Assembly (NCBI GenBank): GCA_964036295.1
Contig: OZ038471.1
Span: 14,340,184-14,404,183, forward strand
From: Plumapathes pennacea
Lineage: Eukaryota > Cnidaria > Anthozoa > Antipatharia > Myriopathidae
Direction: 5' to 3'
DNA length: 64,000 nt
The first letter of the stretch is position 1. The number at the start of each line of letters is the position of its first letter. The notes under the pieces were generated by a model that was given only the letters and a program-made list of their open reading frames with translations, was not told the DNA's origin and searched no databases. Shown piece by piece: positions 31,901 through 44,000 of this stretch. A program made the translations under genes and the position numbers.

Positions 31901-33686
31901 TGACTTGCAGATCTATATGGACTACGACAGACTAGTGCGTTTGTATTCATAGATATCTGTGTGTGCACGAAATTTGATAACTCTAACTGGTGATAGAATA
32001 AATAAATTACAAAGCAACAGAAATGGTCAAATCAGCAACAGGATAACCCTTTTTTTGTTAGACTGCTGGCTGTCACTTTCCGCAAGGTTTTTATAAGTGA
32101 GCAGTTATTACATGCCTGCTTTCCATGTCTAATCAGAGCTTTTTTACTAAACTGTCTTTTTCACCTTTTTTCACCTTCCACACTCTAAAACCTCAGAAAC
32201 GTATAATTGATGGTTACCTAGCAACACCTGGGGAATTCTCATCCAATGAGATCCGCAAAAAACTGCTTTGAAAGGATTATGCTGACAGAAGTACTTCCAT
32301 CTGAATATTGGCACTTTGTTTCCACCTGATCACTTAGTAGATATTAAGGCACTATATTTTGCAACTAAAAGACACAAAAACGTCCAAGGATTTACCATCT
32401 GTTTAACAGATGCTGTTTGCCAAAAAGTTTAGCCCTGTAGCCTCGGTACCCAAACCCTTAGCGATTGTCTTTATACTTAAAGTTCTCAAATGTTCATTAT
32501 TTCCGGCATAAAGCTGCGAATATCGGCTTTATTATTATTATTATTATTTGAAGTATCGTGAATGACAGTTGTCGAGAAAGATGGGTGAAGCCACAAGAAA
32601 GCCACGCATCGTATTAGCGAAAAGTAAACGCTATTATTTCAGCGCGCAACTTACTCATATTTGTTTATTTCATGCTTGCTATCGAAGAATTTCTCAAGAT
32701 ACGCCACCAACCTTACAGCCAAAGTGAAATAATCGTTGTGTGAATTTTCTAGTTAATAAAATTAGAAACAAGGTCATTAGTAATTTTGCTTCGAAGATTG
32801 TGGAAATGACAATTGTCTATAATGTAACTGATTCGTCTCACAAAAACAAGTAAACAGGAATTAACATTACAAAATCTTTCTTTCAGTGGAAGATGTTATT
32901 CAGGTAGTAAACTGAAAAGTGTTGTAATTATAGTTTAATTTCCTAATCTGTTTAACAACAGCAAAGCTGACTGTCATGTGTTTTTCAGCCGGTTTTATTA
33001 GTTAATTACTTCCTGTTCATATAGAAACGCCAAATGCAATATTGTGAGTGCGCTACTTGAATCATATTGCGTTCCAACTAAACTACAGCCAAACTGACGC
33101 TACTGCTTATATTTTACTACCACAAATCAACTCCATTTGCTGATATTACCATTGCTGCTAGACTTCAACCAGCACAAGTGCTAGCTACTAGTACTAGAGT
33201 GATTTCAATAAACCCATGAAACAGATACAAGAATAGACTATTTATAGAGACATACAGCGCTCCAAGGAGATGTCAGACAATACGGCAATGGACTATGAAA
33301 TAGAAACATACAATCACCACACAAAATAACAGGGTGGATTATTCATGTATTTAAGTCTTGCGGGTTAGTTTCTTTACCATCGAAAAGTTATCTCGAAAAC
33401 CACCACGAAACTTACAAAAATGCTCTTGTGTTACTGTACGAAAGGAGCCTCTAATTTAGCTTTTGATAGCTTGCTCAGATGACAGATGATTGAGCTATCA
33501 ATTCTCACTATATCACTTACACAAATTCTTCTTAAAAGTTTGAGAGAATCTGAATTTTTAGGCTCAGGAGTGAAAGGTTTCTAGTTCAGTTGTGTGCCGG
33601 AAAAAAAATCTGGTGTGTGAGCGTTAGTTCCCATTCTCACCAAGTTTATTGGCAGAGAGAAACTGGTACCGAACACTGTCAACAAC
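28959..33686. other. gene-free stretch between the bHLH gene and PBLD copy 1
   Basis: The left part is the likely 5' intron of the minus-strand bHLH gene, with a candidate non-coding first exon ending at 29951. A dispersed repeat copy lies at 29525-29600. A fragment of the 'cactcccaag' MITE family lies at 33482-33585. A short ATT run sits near 32530. Nothing else was recognised; open frames here are short and resemble no family I know. Confidence 0.55.
29525..29600. repeat. dispersed repeat, 'gagtggtcacacctttag' family
   Basis: It reads 'gtactcattgaaagttttca' then 'tttgagtggtcacaccttta', the inverse of the 27975-28150 copies and in the same orientation as 7983-8100. It lies in the presumed first intron of the bHLH gene. 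Confidence 0.7.
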
Positions 33687-35092
33687 ATGGCGGACGGAAT
33701 GAACGCAGAATATCCTATTTACGTTATCGACGCCTTTACGGACAAATCGTTCAGCGGAAATCCGGCCGCAATATGCTTAATAGGGACCCAGGTGTGTTTA
33801 GTAACTCTGCCGGTGGTTTGAGTGTAAAATCTGAGTTCTAGGTGAACTGGTGACTGGTGATGCAATATTATGTCGCGGTTTTTCTCACAGAAACGTGTAC
33901 GAAGAAAATTATGAGTAAGAAATAATTATTCTTCGATCAGATCTCGCTATGAGTTTAGATGTCTATGGTGTACCATGCGTCAATGAGACAACTGAGCTTG
34001 ATTCCTGCTGCTTGGATGAAAGAGTATAAATCGCCATGTTTGTTCCTGAATCATTGAATGATAATTTCGTCGATTCTCAGATTTATATTAATCGATCTCT
34101 CGATATCTCTCCAGTTCAGTTTAGATTCGATGCGTAAATTGATGGGAGGTTATCGGGACGGTTGTGGCCATCAAAATTCGTTCTCGTTTGATTTTGAAAT
34201 ATGTTGTTAAATATTGAACCTATCACTTCATTGTCAGGCCCTAAGAGATGACATCTATCAAAAGATTGCAAGAGAAATGAATCTCTCAGCCACTGCATTT
34301 GTGAGCCAGAAATCTCCAGAAGAGACTTACACTCAAGGTACCATCATGACATGTGCAGTAGCAAATAGCACTTTCTACTCCCCACATACATATTTAAACC
34401 AGCCGTGTGCTTGGCAAGTAAATCTCTCTGCTGAGCTTGGTGTTGTTTCTACATACAATTGCGGTATGACTAAAGACCAAAGCAGTTCTTTACTGTGATG
34501 GTCAGGTTTTATCGTCAGGTGGCCCACTAGAACATCTGCACTTCACGAACTGCGCATTATTGTTAAAGTGGCTTATTGTTTGGTGGGGAGAATTAGCCTG
34601 CATAGATTGGTGTCATTGGTGAAGTGGGATTTATACGTCTGTTTGACCTAACTGGGTTGAAATTATGCCATTTTTTAGCTCTTTTATCATGTTGATGCGA
34701 GTTCTCAGGAGATTGGGTATATGACATGAGGTGCATGAGATATTAATATTTTCTTATTCTGCTGATGAGCAATGTTTGTTTATTGTGATGATTTTGTGAT
34801 GAAACATTAACCGTTTCACTCCCAAGATCAAAATACAAATTCTCCCAACCATGAATTGGAAAATGTATCAGTAATGAAACGAGAATATTGATGATTTAAT
34901 CAGCTGGTTTTTTTTGTCTTTTTTGTTTTTTTTTTTGTTTTTTTTTGTGAGCAAGGTATCAAATGCCAACTTCTCCATAATGTATGATATATCTCTGGTG
35001 GCCAGGAGACTGAAAAGAGAAAATTAAAGTTGATCACTCTTGGGAGTTGAAAGGGTTAACAGTGGCCATAGTGTACCACCTTGCATGACCAT

Positions 35093-35127
<35 letters not shown>

Positions 35128-38100
35128 CATTTATATCAGGCACATGCTTTGGACTCAGATGGTTTACTCCAACCTGTGAATTGAGGTTGTGTGGACATGC
35201 CACCTTAGCTTCTGCTGCTGTACTGTTCTACATTACTGGTAAGAAATAATGTCTTACACCACATGCACTGATCTAACTAATACCAGCCAGACATTTTATG
35301 GAATTCCATCAATTTATATTCCATCTGAACTTGAGTCCCTCTCTTTGCAAGTGAACATGTGACAGGGCTTTGATACTAACACAGCAATGTTGCTTTACTC
35401 TGATAGGGAACACTAGTGATGAAATTACATTTGAAACGCTAAATGGTAACTTAATGGCAAGAAAAGAAGGTATTTATATTGATCATTAGTATTAAAATGT
35501 AAATAACTATTGAATGCAATATGTAGCTATTTTTAGCTTTTAGTTAAATATAGATATTTTATTGTTAACTTTGAGTTACATGTATTTAGCTTTGTAATAA
35601 TTATTATGTTTTAGGAAGTTGTTCTAAATATTTTAGGAAACTAATAGTAAGTTCGTGATGTAGGTTTGCTATAATATTATTGAGAAATTAAGAATGCATT
35701 ATATATTTCTTTTATAAAATACTTAGTCAGTAGAATACATCACACATCACCTCAGCATGTAATATTCTCCATATCTTACATATAGTTATTTAGCCAATCA
35801 GAATGTGCGTAGTATCATAGTTATTTTATAATGACAAATATTAAACTGCTATTGTTTTAACATTAGGATTGGGGTTTTTATAGTCGCTATTAGACATATT
35901 ACACCTGAACACACATTACATGTATTATTTTCTATATAGTCCATCCAGGATCCTTCTGTAAAACACTTTTGGCTTATTATCAAAGATTCTAGACAATTTG
36001 GGGAAGTTCATTTAAATTCAACATTCAACTGAATCTGTTTCTTTCCTTTCACTAGACAGTTTCATAAGTCTGAACTTTCCTTTGTATCAGACTGAACCAA
36101 TTGCTAAGGTAAGAAAACTAAGAAAATCTCAGCTCACAATCCATCATAAGGTTGAGAAGATGATTAAATCTTCCACATTTCAAAAAACTCTTCTTAAATA
36201 TGGAATTGATTTTAGTTGGAGATCTTTGTCAGAACATCTTTGCATGCATACATTTTTGAAACGTCAAAAGAAATTAATTTGTTATATTATAAATTGTCAT
36301 CCTTCAAATTCTGCATTGCAATCTTCAGTGTGAAAATCTAGATGAGCCTTCAGTACTCTTGGAGTAAACATTGGGTAAATATATGTTTATTTAAATTAAA
36401 AATAATAAAATAATAAATAATCATTTGGTTTTGATAGTGTTTTTAGCATCAACCAAAACTCAACTAATCTTTTTCGCATATCTAACATGCACATTTATCA
36501 TCGTTAGTTCACTGCTGTTTGGATAATAAATCAAAGAGGAGGATTTACAAAACTTGCGTACGAACGAAAATGTTCATAAGTATGACTTATGCATCGTGAT
36601 CTTGCGCAAGATAGTATGCGTACGTCATTGTTCCGATGCGTAAGTCATACTTACGAACATTTTCGTTTGTGTGATAGTTCTGTGAATCCAGCCCCTATGT
36701 TTGACATAGTTCATTTGCTAGTTTACTAACCCTATACGTAGTTCATAGAGCCGTTTTCGGATGACTGTCGAAAACCAAAACCAAAGTAGTCACACAGGCC
36801 AATCACAGAGACTGAGAGAAAACAGTTCAGCCAATTGGAAGCAAAAGTAATTCGCGTTTGGTCTTGCGTTTGGTTTTACTTTCCAATCAGCAGTGCGAGT
36901 ACACGCCATCGCTTGCGTGAGAAGTGTTTGGTTTTGGTTTTGGTTTTGTCCCTGATTGGCTGAGCATGCTGACAAACTCGTGTGGACCAATCCGAAAGCG
37001 AAGCAAACGCAAAACCAAAGCAATCACACAATTACTTTCGACAGTCATCCGAAAACCGCTCTATGTAGTTGCTACCATGTAGTTCCTACAATAGTTTATG
37101 TCTACATTTATAAACTATATTCTTTACAGAATTGCGCTGCGCTGGACAAACTCATCAAGACAGGTAATGTGACTGAGTATTAAACAGAATAACGTGACTT
37201 TTGTAAAACATAAAACCATTTAGAAATTGCAGTCATTGCTATTCACTAAGGTTGTGTACGAAAACGCTTCCAACCAACCAGAATTCAAAGAAAGTTGCGG
37301 TTGAAGAAAAGACCAATCAGCGTTGTTTGCCACTTTTCCTTGTTTTCGTGAAAAGTTCGCAATCGGGCTTTGCTCTTGTTCTTGATTGGTCAACAGTGCT
37401 GCCAAACTTGTTTCGGACTGATCCAAAATCGAAGGGAACCGCAAAAAGTACCAGAGCAATCACGTGATTACTTTCGACAGTTATCTGTTGGCTTTGAACG
37501 GGTTTCGGTTGAATTTCCGAAAAACCATAATCAAAACTAATAAACAGCGCCAATCATAAAGGTTGTGTAGGGAAACATTTGAAACCAAGCAGAAGTTAAA
37601 GTAGTGTGATACCAGCTTTGAAGAGAACTAGATTAACTGCGTCGGCGTGGTTATTAAAACGCTGGTGTATCAACTGAAAGTTGATCGAGGTACTGGAACA
37701 CCGTAAGAGTAACACTAGCTGACGTTTCGAGCGTTAGTTTTTCGTCAGAACGAATGGAGAGGCCAAGAAGTTAAAGTCATTTGCGACCTGGTTTATCCAA
37801 GCTTCTGAGCGAGAGAGTAAGGCTGGTTTCAAACTTTACTATGCGTCGAATACAATGTAAATGAGCTAAAACAATGCATTGAATTCGACGCATGTGAAGT
37901 TCGACGTTTGAAACAGGCCTAAGCGATACAGCGATTGCGTCTGAGTCTACAGGAGATACGATGAGTTTAGATTGCAAGTTCCTCAGTACAACAGTATTTA
38001 TCGTTCAGTTTACTTTTTCACATGCAGTGGCCAGCGGTTTGCCTGTGAAGGAAGTGCGCTACTCAGCCGACACCGAGAGAATCCTAATTTGTCTGGACGA

Positions 38101-40040
38101 ATCCGTCTCCAGGTATTTATCAGACAAAACGTCTTTCTCGTTTCCGATTGGCTTTCGGGCGACGGACAACAACGAAACTAAAGAGGTATATATAACAGGT
38201 TGTATAGCAAGGTTATCCAGCATTTTTTTTTTCCATACAGGCCTTCTTGATATTTCCGAAGTTTAAAATACCGCCAAAGTTGGTCTGTTTTGATGCTACG
38301 GACATATAGTATGGCATTTGTGCATTTTTTTGTTTGTTTGTTTTTGTTTTGTTTTGTTTTTGTTTTACGCTATTTCCATTTCTGGTGAATTTCACATGGT
38401 GATTCTAGGTCATATGACCTGCGAAAAGCCTAATTTCCTGAAAGCATTAACAAATCGAGTCCCGGTTAACGCCAACGACAAGTTCGGACGCCACATTTTT
38501 CGTTAGCCGACCTCACTACCGACTGGCATGAGTCATTGCTGGAGCTAACTTGCAATCAGTTCGGCTCATAAAAAATTAAATTAACTGAAACAAAATTCCG
38601 GGTCCCTTGTGAAAGTTTTCCTTCTTATTCAGCTTCGACAACTCGAACTGTTCTCGGTTTTCTGTAAGTGTTTGCGTTATTGAGATTTTACTGCACTCTT
38701 ATCGTACCTTTTTAGAGAGTCCTTGGAAAGCATCTGCCCTGATCCGCAATCTCTGATGGGCATTTACAACAAAGAAGATGTGCGCGGTGTAATCGTGACA
38801 GTTCAGGGCGGCCCGCCGTACGACTTCCTGTCTCGTTTTTTTGCGCCGTGGAAGGGCATTCCAGAGGACCCTGTAACAGGTGAATAAATGAATGAAGTAA
38901 TAGGTCAATTAACCCTTTCACTCCCAAGTTCAAAATACAGACTCCCCCAACCTTTTAAGTGGAAAATATATGAGTGATGTAGTGAGAATTGATAGTTTAA
39001 CCAGCTATCATTTGAGCAAGGTATCAAAAGCCAAGTTCTCCTTACTACATGATATATTTCTGGTGAGGAACTGAAGGAGAAAATCGAAGTTGATCACTTT
39101 TGGGAGTGAAAAAAGTAATTACAGCAGAACCCCGCTGTCTCGAACTCGGTTATTTCGAAATTCCCACTATCTCGAACAGAAATCGATTTCCCTTGAAAAA
39201 TAAACTTGATAGAAATTTCCCCTTGGTAGAACCTCGCTATCTCGGTTTTCTTGAGAGTTCTAGATAGGGAGGTTTTACTGTACTGTAAATGCTCTAATAA
39301 GCCACCCACAATTCCACAAGGTCAGAATTCCCGGTCGCCAGGACTTGGAGTCAACCATGGAAGCAGGTTTAACCGGTTTCTGGTATTTTTTTCTTGCAGG
39401 TTCAGCCCATACAGTTCTTGCCAGCTACTGGTCGAAGGAACTAGACAAAAGAAAGTTTCACGGTAAATCTAAGTGCACGAATTGTTTTATGGTGAGCAAT
39501 CATCGACAGATAGATACATCTGGTCGAGGGTCGGGATATTTGCGAATGACATATTTATTTTACTTCTAGTACTTTTGTGGCAGGCTGCGCTGTAGTGTAG
39601 TATCGAGGCAGTAGTAGTGTAAGCAGTGGCAGAGCACATACTAATAGTAAAGTTGCATGGTTAGGCGCAGCTTTAGTACAAGTAACAGCAACACAAACAG
39701 CTGTTAGTATATGTTACACAAGTGATCACGAAATAGCAAGTTCTGTTCACCTTCCGGAGGTTTTCAGTTAAACAGTCTCGCGCGCGAACCCCATTTTTGT
39801 GTGGTATATACTAAGACAGATGTACAGGAAACTTAGCATCACATGACGTTATTTACTGACTAATTGATTTGTTTCTGTTTGCTTGTTTGTTTGTTTGTTT
39901 GTTTGTGGACTCATTTACTACGGTCAGCCCGCCAGTGTTCAGCCAGAGGTGGCGAATTGAAGATTTCTCTTCGTGATGACGGCAGAGTAAATATCGCCGG
40001 TCAGGCGACTGTCGTGTTGGAAGGAAAAATAAGAGTTTAA
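33687..40040 (+). CDS. PhzF/PBLD-like protein, copy 1 (family glutamate replaced)
   Basis: Ten exons: 33687-33791, 34238-34337, 35140-35238, 35407-35469, 36056-36108, 37130-37163, 38028-38112, 38716-38879, 39400-39462, 39928-40040. They join in phase to 292 aa, the usual PBLD length. This is a cytosolic PhzF-superfamily protein: in animals PBLD (MAWBP), and in bacteria isomerases and epimerases of the same diaminopimelate-epimerase fold. Hallmarks are [17 protein letters not shown] near the N-terminus, [20 protein letters not shown], then [18 protein letters not shown] and [14 protein letters not shown] near the end. Residue 53, in NLSATAFV, is Ala where PhzF proteins (and copy 2) have the conserved Glu considered the catalytic acid/base. 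The gene is otherwise intact. It is followed at about 1 kb by copy 2 in the same orientation, and its introns share MITE insertions with copy 2. The animal PBLD substrate is unknown. Confidence 0.93.
34363..34580 (+). repeat. dispersed repeat shared with 24-260
   Basis: It starts right after PBLD copy 1 exon 34238-34337 and matches the extreme left of the window ('cagtagcaaat', 'cttcacgaactgcgcat'). It is not present at the matching place in PBLD copy 2, so it was gained by copy 1 or lost from copy 2 after duplication. Confidence 0.55.
34808..35058. mobile_element. MITE with TTAACCCTTTCACTCCCAAG termini, copy 2
   Basis: The left end 'ttaaccgtttcactcccaag' and right end 'cttgggagttgaaagggtta' are inverted. 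The interior carries the family sequence 'acaaattctcccaacc' and an inserted T-rich tract (34907-34947). It lies in PBLD copy 1 intron 2. A second poly-T tract at 35095-35125 directly precedes exon 3 and serves as its polypyrimidine tract. Confidence 0.8.
35690..35830. repeat. diverged tail of the 1793-2076 foldback family
   Basis: It contains 'tatatttcttttataaaat', 'agcatgtaatattctc' and 'tagccaatcagaatgtgcgt', in the same order as 1955-2076 and 4620-4745. The inverted arms are absent. It lies in intron 4 of PBLD copy 1. Confidence 0.6.
36748..37066. mobile_element. foldback MITE with TTTTCGGATGACTGTCGAAA termini
   Basis: 'gagccgttttcggatgactg' on the left and 'cagtcatccgaaaaccgctc' on the right are inverted ends. 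The interior is rich in 'ccaatcag'/'ctgattgg' and 'aaaaccaaaacc' motifs in both directions. Related sequence lies at about 37245-37490, 45005-45115 and 59955-60380. It lies in intron 5 of PBLD copy 1. Confidence 0.72.
37719..37752 (-). pseudogene. decayed hammerhead-like motif
   Basis: On the minus strand the order CTGACGA (37748-37742), then GAAA (37728-37725), ACGT and the GUC triplet ending at 37721 is kept. The segment that should form helix II (AAAACTAACGCTC) does not pair. It is the same sequence type as the plus-strand fragments at 3680-3740 and 50680-50715. It lies in intron 6 of PBLD copy 1. Confidence 0.45.
38911..39290. mobile_element. MITE 'cactcccaag' copy 3 followed by a pogo-like MITE
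   Basis: 38911-39112 has the 'ttaaccctttcactcccaag' left end and the inverse 'cttttgggagtgaaa' right end. It starts 31 bases after exon 38716-38879, exactly where the paralogous element starts in copy 2 (46097). 39122-39290 has the ends 'agaaccccgctgtctcgaac' and 'tagatagggaggttttactg', the 'tatctcgaac' style of pogo/Tigger-like MITEs. Related pieces lie at 38632-38700, 41930-42060, 45624-45890 and 51785-51985. Confidence 0.7.
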
Positions 40041-40584
40041 CACGTGGAAAGTGTGCTTGTGGGGATTTGGCTTTACGATGCACGTTCACGCGATGGTTGT
40101 ACTTCACCTTTGCTACTTAGAAATGTTTGCCCCAGACTGGTATTTTTAAAGAATCGACAAAATGTCCTCGTGGAAATCGGACATTGTACAATTATAAACT
40201 GAACTGCGCTCATATAGCTACTGCTATTTGAGTTATTAAAATAATGAACAGAGTGTAACGCTATTTTTCACAATTCAAAGGGAAGAAATAAATATTTAAT
40301 CTTGTTGGTTGTGAGTTTATTTTGTATAGTTTTCCTGTGTCCAACTCAGCAAGAAGACATGGCTCTCCACTGTTAAGCTGGAGGGAAGGATCAGTGGTGA
40401 TGGTGGTAGTGGTGGCAACGATCATAGTGACAATGAAGATAGTTTCGGTGTTGATTAACGATTTAATGGTGATAATATAGTATTGGTGCCGGTGACTTAT
40501 GATGATCGATGTACATGGTAATGGTTATAGTGGGGATGATAACGACGATTATGATGGTTGTGATGACGACGATTATGATGGTTG

Positions 40585-40616
<32 letters not shown>

Positions 40617-40635
40617 GTGATGGTGATGATTATGG

Positions 40636-40694
<59 letters not shown>

Positions 40695-41035
40695 TATCTA
40701 ACCCTAACCACTACAACAATTTACTTTCTACTTCAGTTTGATGCTACTTCTGTTGGCACGAAGCCCAGCTGTTCAATTGACATAAAACAGAAAAAATTGT
40801 ATGCCAGGCGATGTTCTCACAGCGTAGTTTTGAAATGGAAAGGGCGGGAGATAATACTCCGACTGTCTTTCATATTGATTGCTATTGAATCCTCAAAAAA
40901 GTTGCTTCTAGTGAGCCATAATAACTTTTGTTTAGTATCGGTCGTTTTGACTGAAACGACCGGAAGTAGTTCCCATTCCCAAACGCTTCTCTTAGTCAGT
41001 GGCGAGAGAAACTGGTACTGAACATTGTCAACAAC
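40041..41035. other. gene-free spacer between the PBLD copies
   Basis: It holds the 3' UTR of PBLD copy 1, a 'gtggtgatggtggtagtggt' stretch near 40400 that matches the region after copy 2 (about 47740), and a long (GAT)n microsatellite at 40499-40691. The last 45 bases before 41036 resemble the region before copy 1 ('gagagaaactggta.tgaaca' around both ATGs) and mark the left edge of the duplicated unit. Confidence 0.75.
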
Positions 41036-44000
41036 ATGGCGGACGGACACGCAGAATACCCTATTTACATTATTGACGCCTTTACGGACAAATCGTTTAG
41101 CGGAAATTCGGCTGCCGTATGCTTAATAGGGACCCAGGTATGTGATCTAAATCTGCCAGTAGTTTGAGGTTAAAGTCTAAATTATAAAGGCCGTCAAACT
41201 GGTTCAACGTGCGCGCGTCTCTTGCTACCAGCCCCTACCAGCGCGGAGTTCAAGAAGAAAATACATGAGTCATATGAAGTGAGAACGAATAGTTTGATCA
41301 GTCAGCTTTTGAGGTTTTTTTTTATGCTGTATAATGTGTCATGAAAGAGGCAATTGAACCTGGACTCCTCCAGGCTGCTCGGAATATGAAAGTTGCGTTG
41401 ATCGAACCACGAGATCCGGGTTGATATCCGCTGACTCACTGGCTTGTATCGATCTTTCTTTCCAGTTCATGAATTCATACAGAGAAAAGATTTTGAAAAT
41501 CGGGAGGATTTAACGTGATGTAGTGGCCATCAAAATACGTTACGGGTTTAAATGTTCCCATCTGATGTACCGTTTCACTTTTGAGAACAATCAACCTCAA
41601 TTCATTTCGCTTTCAGTGGAGCTCGGTTATCGCAAACTGCTATCACAGGTAAAACGCCTGTAGAATAATACATTAGATTCTTCACGTGATTCCACAGGTT
41701 TGTGTGTGATTCCTTGCACCTGAAGAAATAGCATTTGCTCGCTATAGCAGGGGAATGAGACAATGTAGCAGTAGGCCCTTTTGGGGATTAACACGTTTTC
41801 AGTCGTGTTTGATTCTTCTGGTCTCAAGGAATCAGACAGCAACGCAGGAATCAGACGTTTAATTCAACTGGTCTGGCAGAAGTAAGCGAAGAATCTCTTG
41901 TATTATTCTACAGGACGGTGTTTTACCTGTGTATCTCAAACAGAATATAATTTCCCTTGGACTTTGGTAGAATCCTGCTATTTTGATACCTCGATCCCTC
42001 AAACTATTTCTCGCTTCCCCAAAGAGTTTGAGATAGCAAGGTTCTAACGGTATATGTATTATATTATACATAATCATATTTAGGACTATAAGTTTTTGAC
42101 TCGACTTTAGCCTTTTATTGTTTTGCTCCACAGCGACTAAAATTCATCACTTCTTTTCCAGACTCTGAGTGATGACATTTGTCAAAAAATTGCAAGAGAA
42201 ATGAATCTCTCAGAGACTGCATTTGTGAGCCAGAAATCTCCAGAAGAGGCTTACCCACAAGGTACAGTGGAACAAATTATCCCAAGTACTTAGAAGAAAA
42301 TTAATATTTTTAAGTAGTGTTGAGAGAATTTGTACTTCGACCAGCTTTCATCTGAGTGAGTGACCTCTATTTCTTTCTTTTAGTTTCTCACCAGAAATGT
42401 ATCATGTAGCATGGAGAGCTTGTTTTTTGATACCTTGCTCAGGTGGAAGCTGATTTAAACTATAAATTTGATTACTTCATCACTCATACATTTTCTTCTT
42501 TTAAAAGATTGGGAGAAACTGCAATTTAGTCTAGTTTTAACCTAAAGTGAGAGATTTAGTTGTCATGAAATTGCAGGAGTGGAGGTGGCAAATTTGGCAC
42601 ACTTCACAGCAGTAGATGCTCTTGTACGGGCTGAGTAATCTTTGTTTGTTTGTTTGTTTGTTTGTTTGTTGAGCCTATATTTATACTATAAGGAATAGCG
42701 CAGTGCCATATTGTTTTGCTGTTAATATCAGTGGTACACCCCAGGTAGTATTTTGAAAGCACTGAAAGCATTAAGGTACCAAGATATGAAATGATCTACC
42801 TGACGGGAAAAAGAAACTCAAAATCTTATTTGATATTCACCAGGAAAATGAAACTAATTTAAATTTACTTTTTTTAGTACTTAAATAATATTAGAAAACT
42901 ATGTACTTCATCTTAATTTCAATTATATTTCATTTTAATTTATCATTTATATTGAGCACTATTGCCATGTTATTAACACACTCAGATAAGTAAAATAAAT
43001 TTTTGTGTAAAAGTTTGAGAAAAGGATCTCCTGCCAGCAATATCATTTGCTATGTAAAAATGAGAATTCTAAGAAAAAATGGGATGAATAAAAGATTTTT
43101 GTGTCATTTATATCAGGCTCATGCTTTGGACTCAGGTGGTTCACTCCGACCCGTGAAGTGCCGTTGTGTGGGCATGCTACCTTAGCTTCTGCTGCTGTAT
43201 TGTTCCACATTCTTGGTATGAAAAATAATGTCCTATGCTTTTTTCTTTTTTTATGGGGGCGGGCAGGGGTTATGGTAAAAAACCTAACACAACTTCACAT
43301 CGTTGCATTATTCCCCCAAATTAGTTTTGCATTATTTCAAGCTGTTTGTCAGTTTGTTAGGACATGCCTCTTTTAAGTCAAAGCATATCCTATTTTTGAC
43401 TTCCCTGTTATATTTCTGAAGTTCCTTTTTGTTTGTGACTGGATCATAGTAGTTCCCATCATCAAGGAATTTCGAAGTGCATATAGGGTGATATAGGGTG
43501 ATATAGAGTGATATAGGGTGATATAGGGTGATATAGGGTGATATAGGGTGATATTGGGTGATATTGGGTGATATTGGGTGATATAGGGTGATATTGGGTG
43601 ATATTGGGTGATATAGGGTGATATAGGGTGATATAGGGTGATATAGGGATAGGGTGATATAGGGTGATATAGGGTGATATTGGGTGATATAGGGTGATAT
43701 AGGGATAGGGTGATATAGGGTGATATAGGGATAGGGTGATATAGGGTGATATAGGGTGATATTGGGTGATATAGGGTGATATAGGGTGATATAGGGTGAT
43801 ATAGGGTGATATTGGGTGATATAGGGTGATATTGGGTGATATTGGGTGATATTGGGTGCCATTCACTATGAACGTGACAGCATTATTGCTTTACTCTGAT
43901 AGGGAATGCTAGTGATGAAATTACGTTTGAAACACTAAGTGGCAACTTAATGGCAAGAAAAGAAGGTATGTATGTTACTTGATAGTTATATTTGACGCAG

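Noticed and set aside
43332..43866. Open frames of 176 and 134 aa made of [10 protein letters not shown] repeats, and a superficial CRISPR-like periodicity
   Set aside because: The sequence is a continuous 10-base minisatellite with no unique spacers. The frames are forced by the repeat, and the host is eukaryotic.
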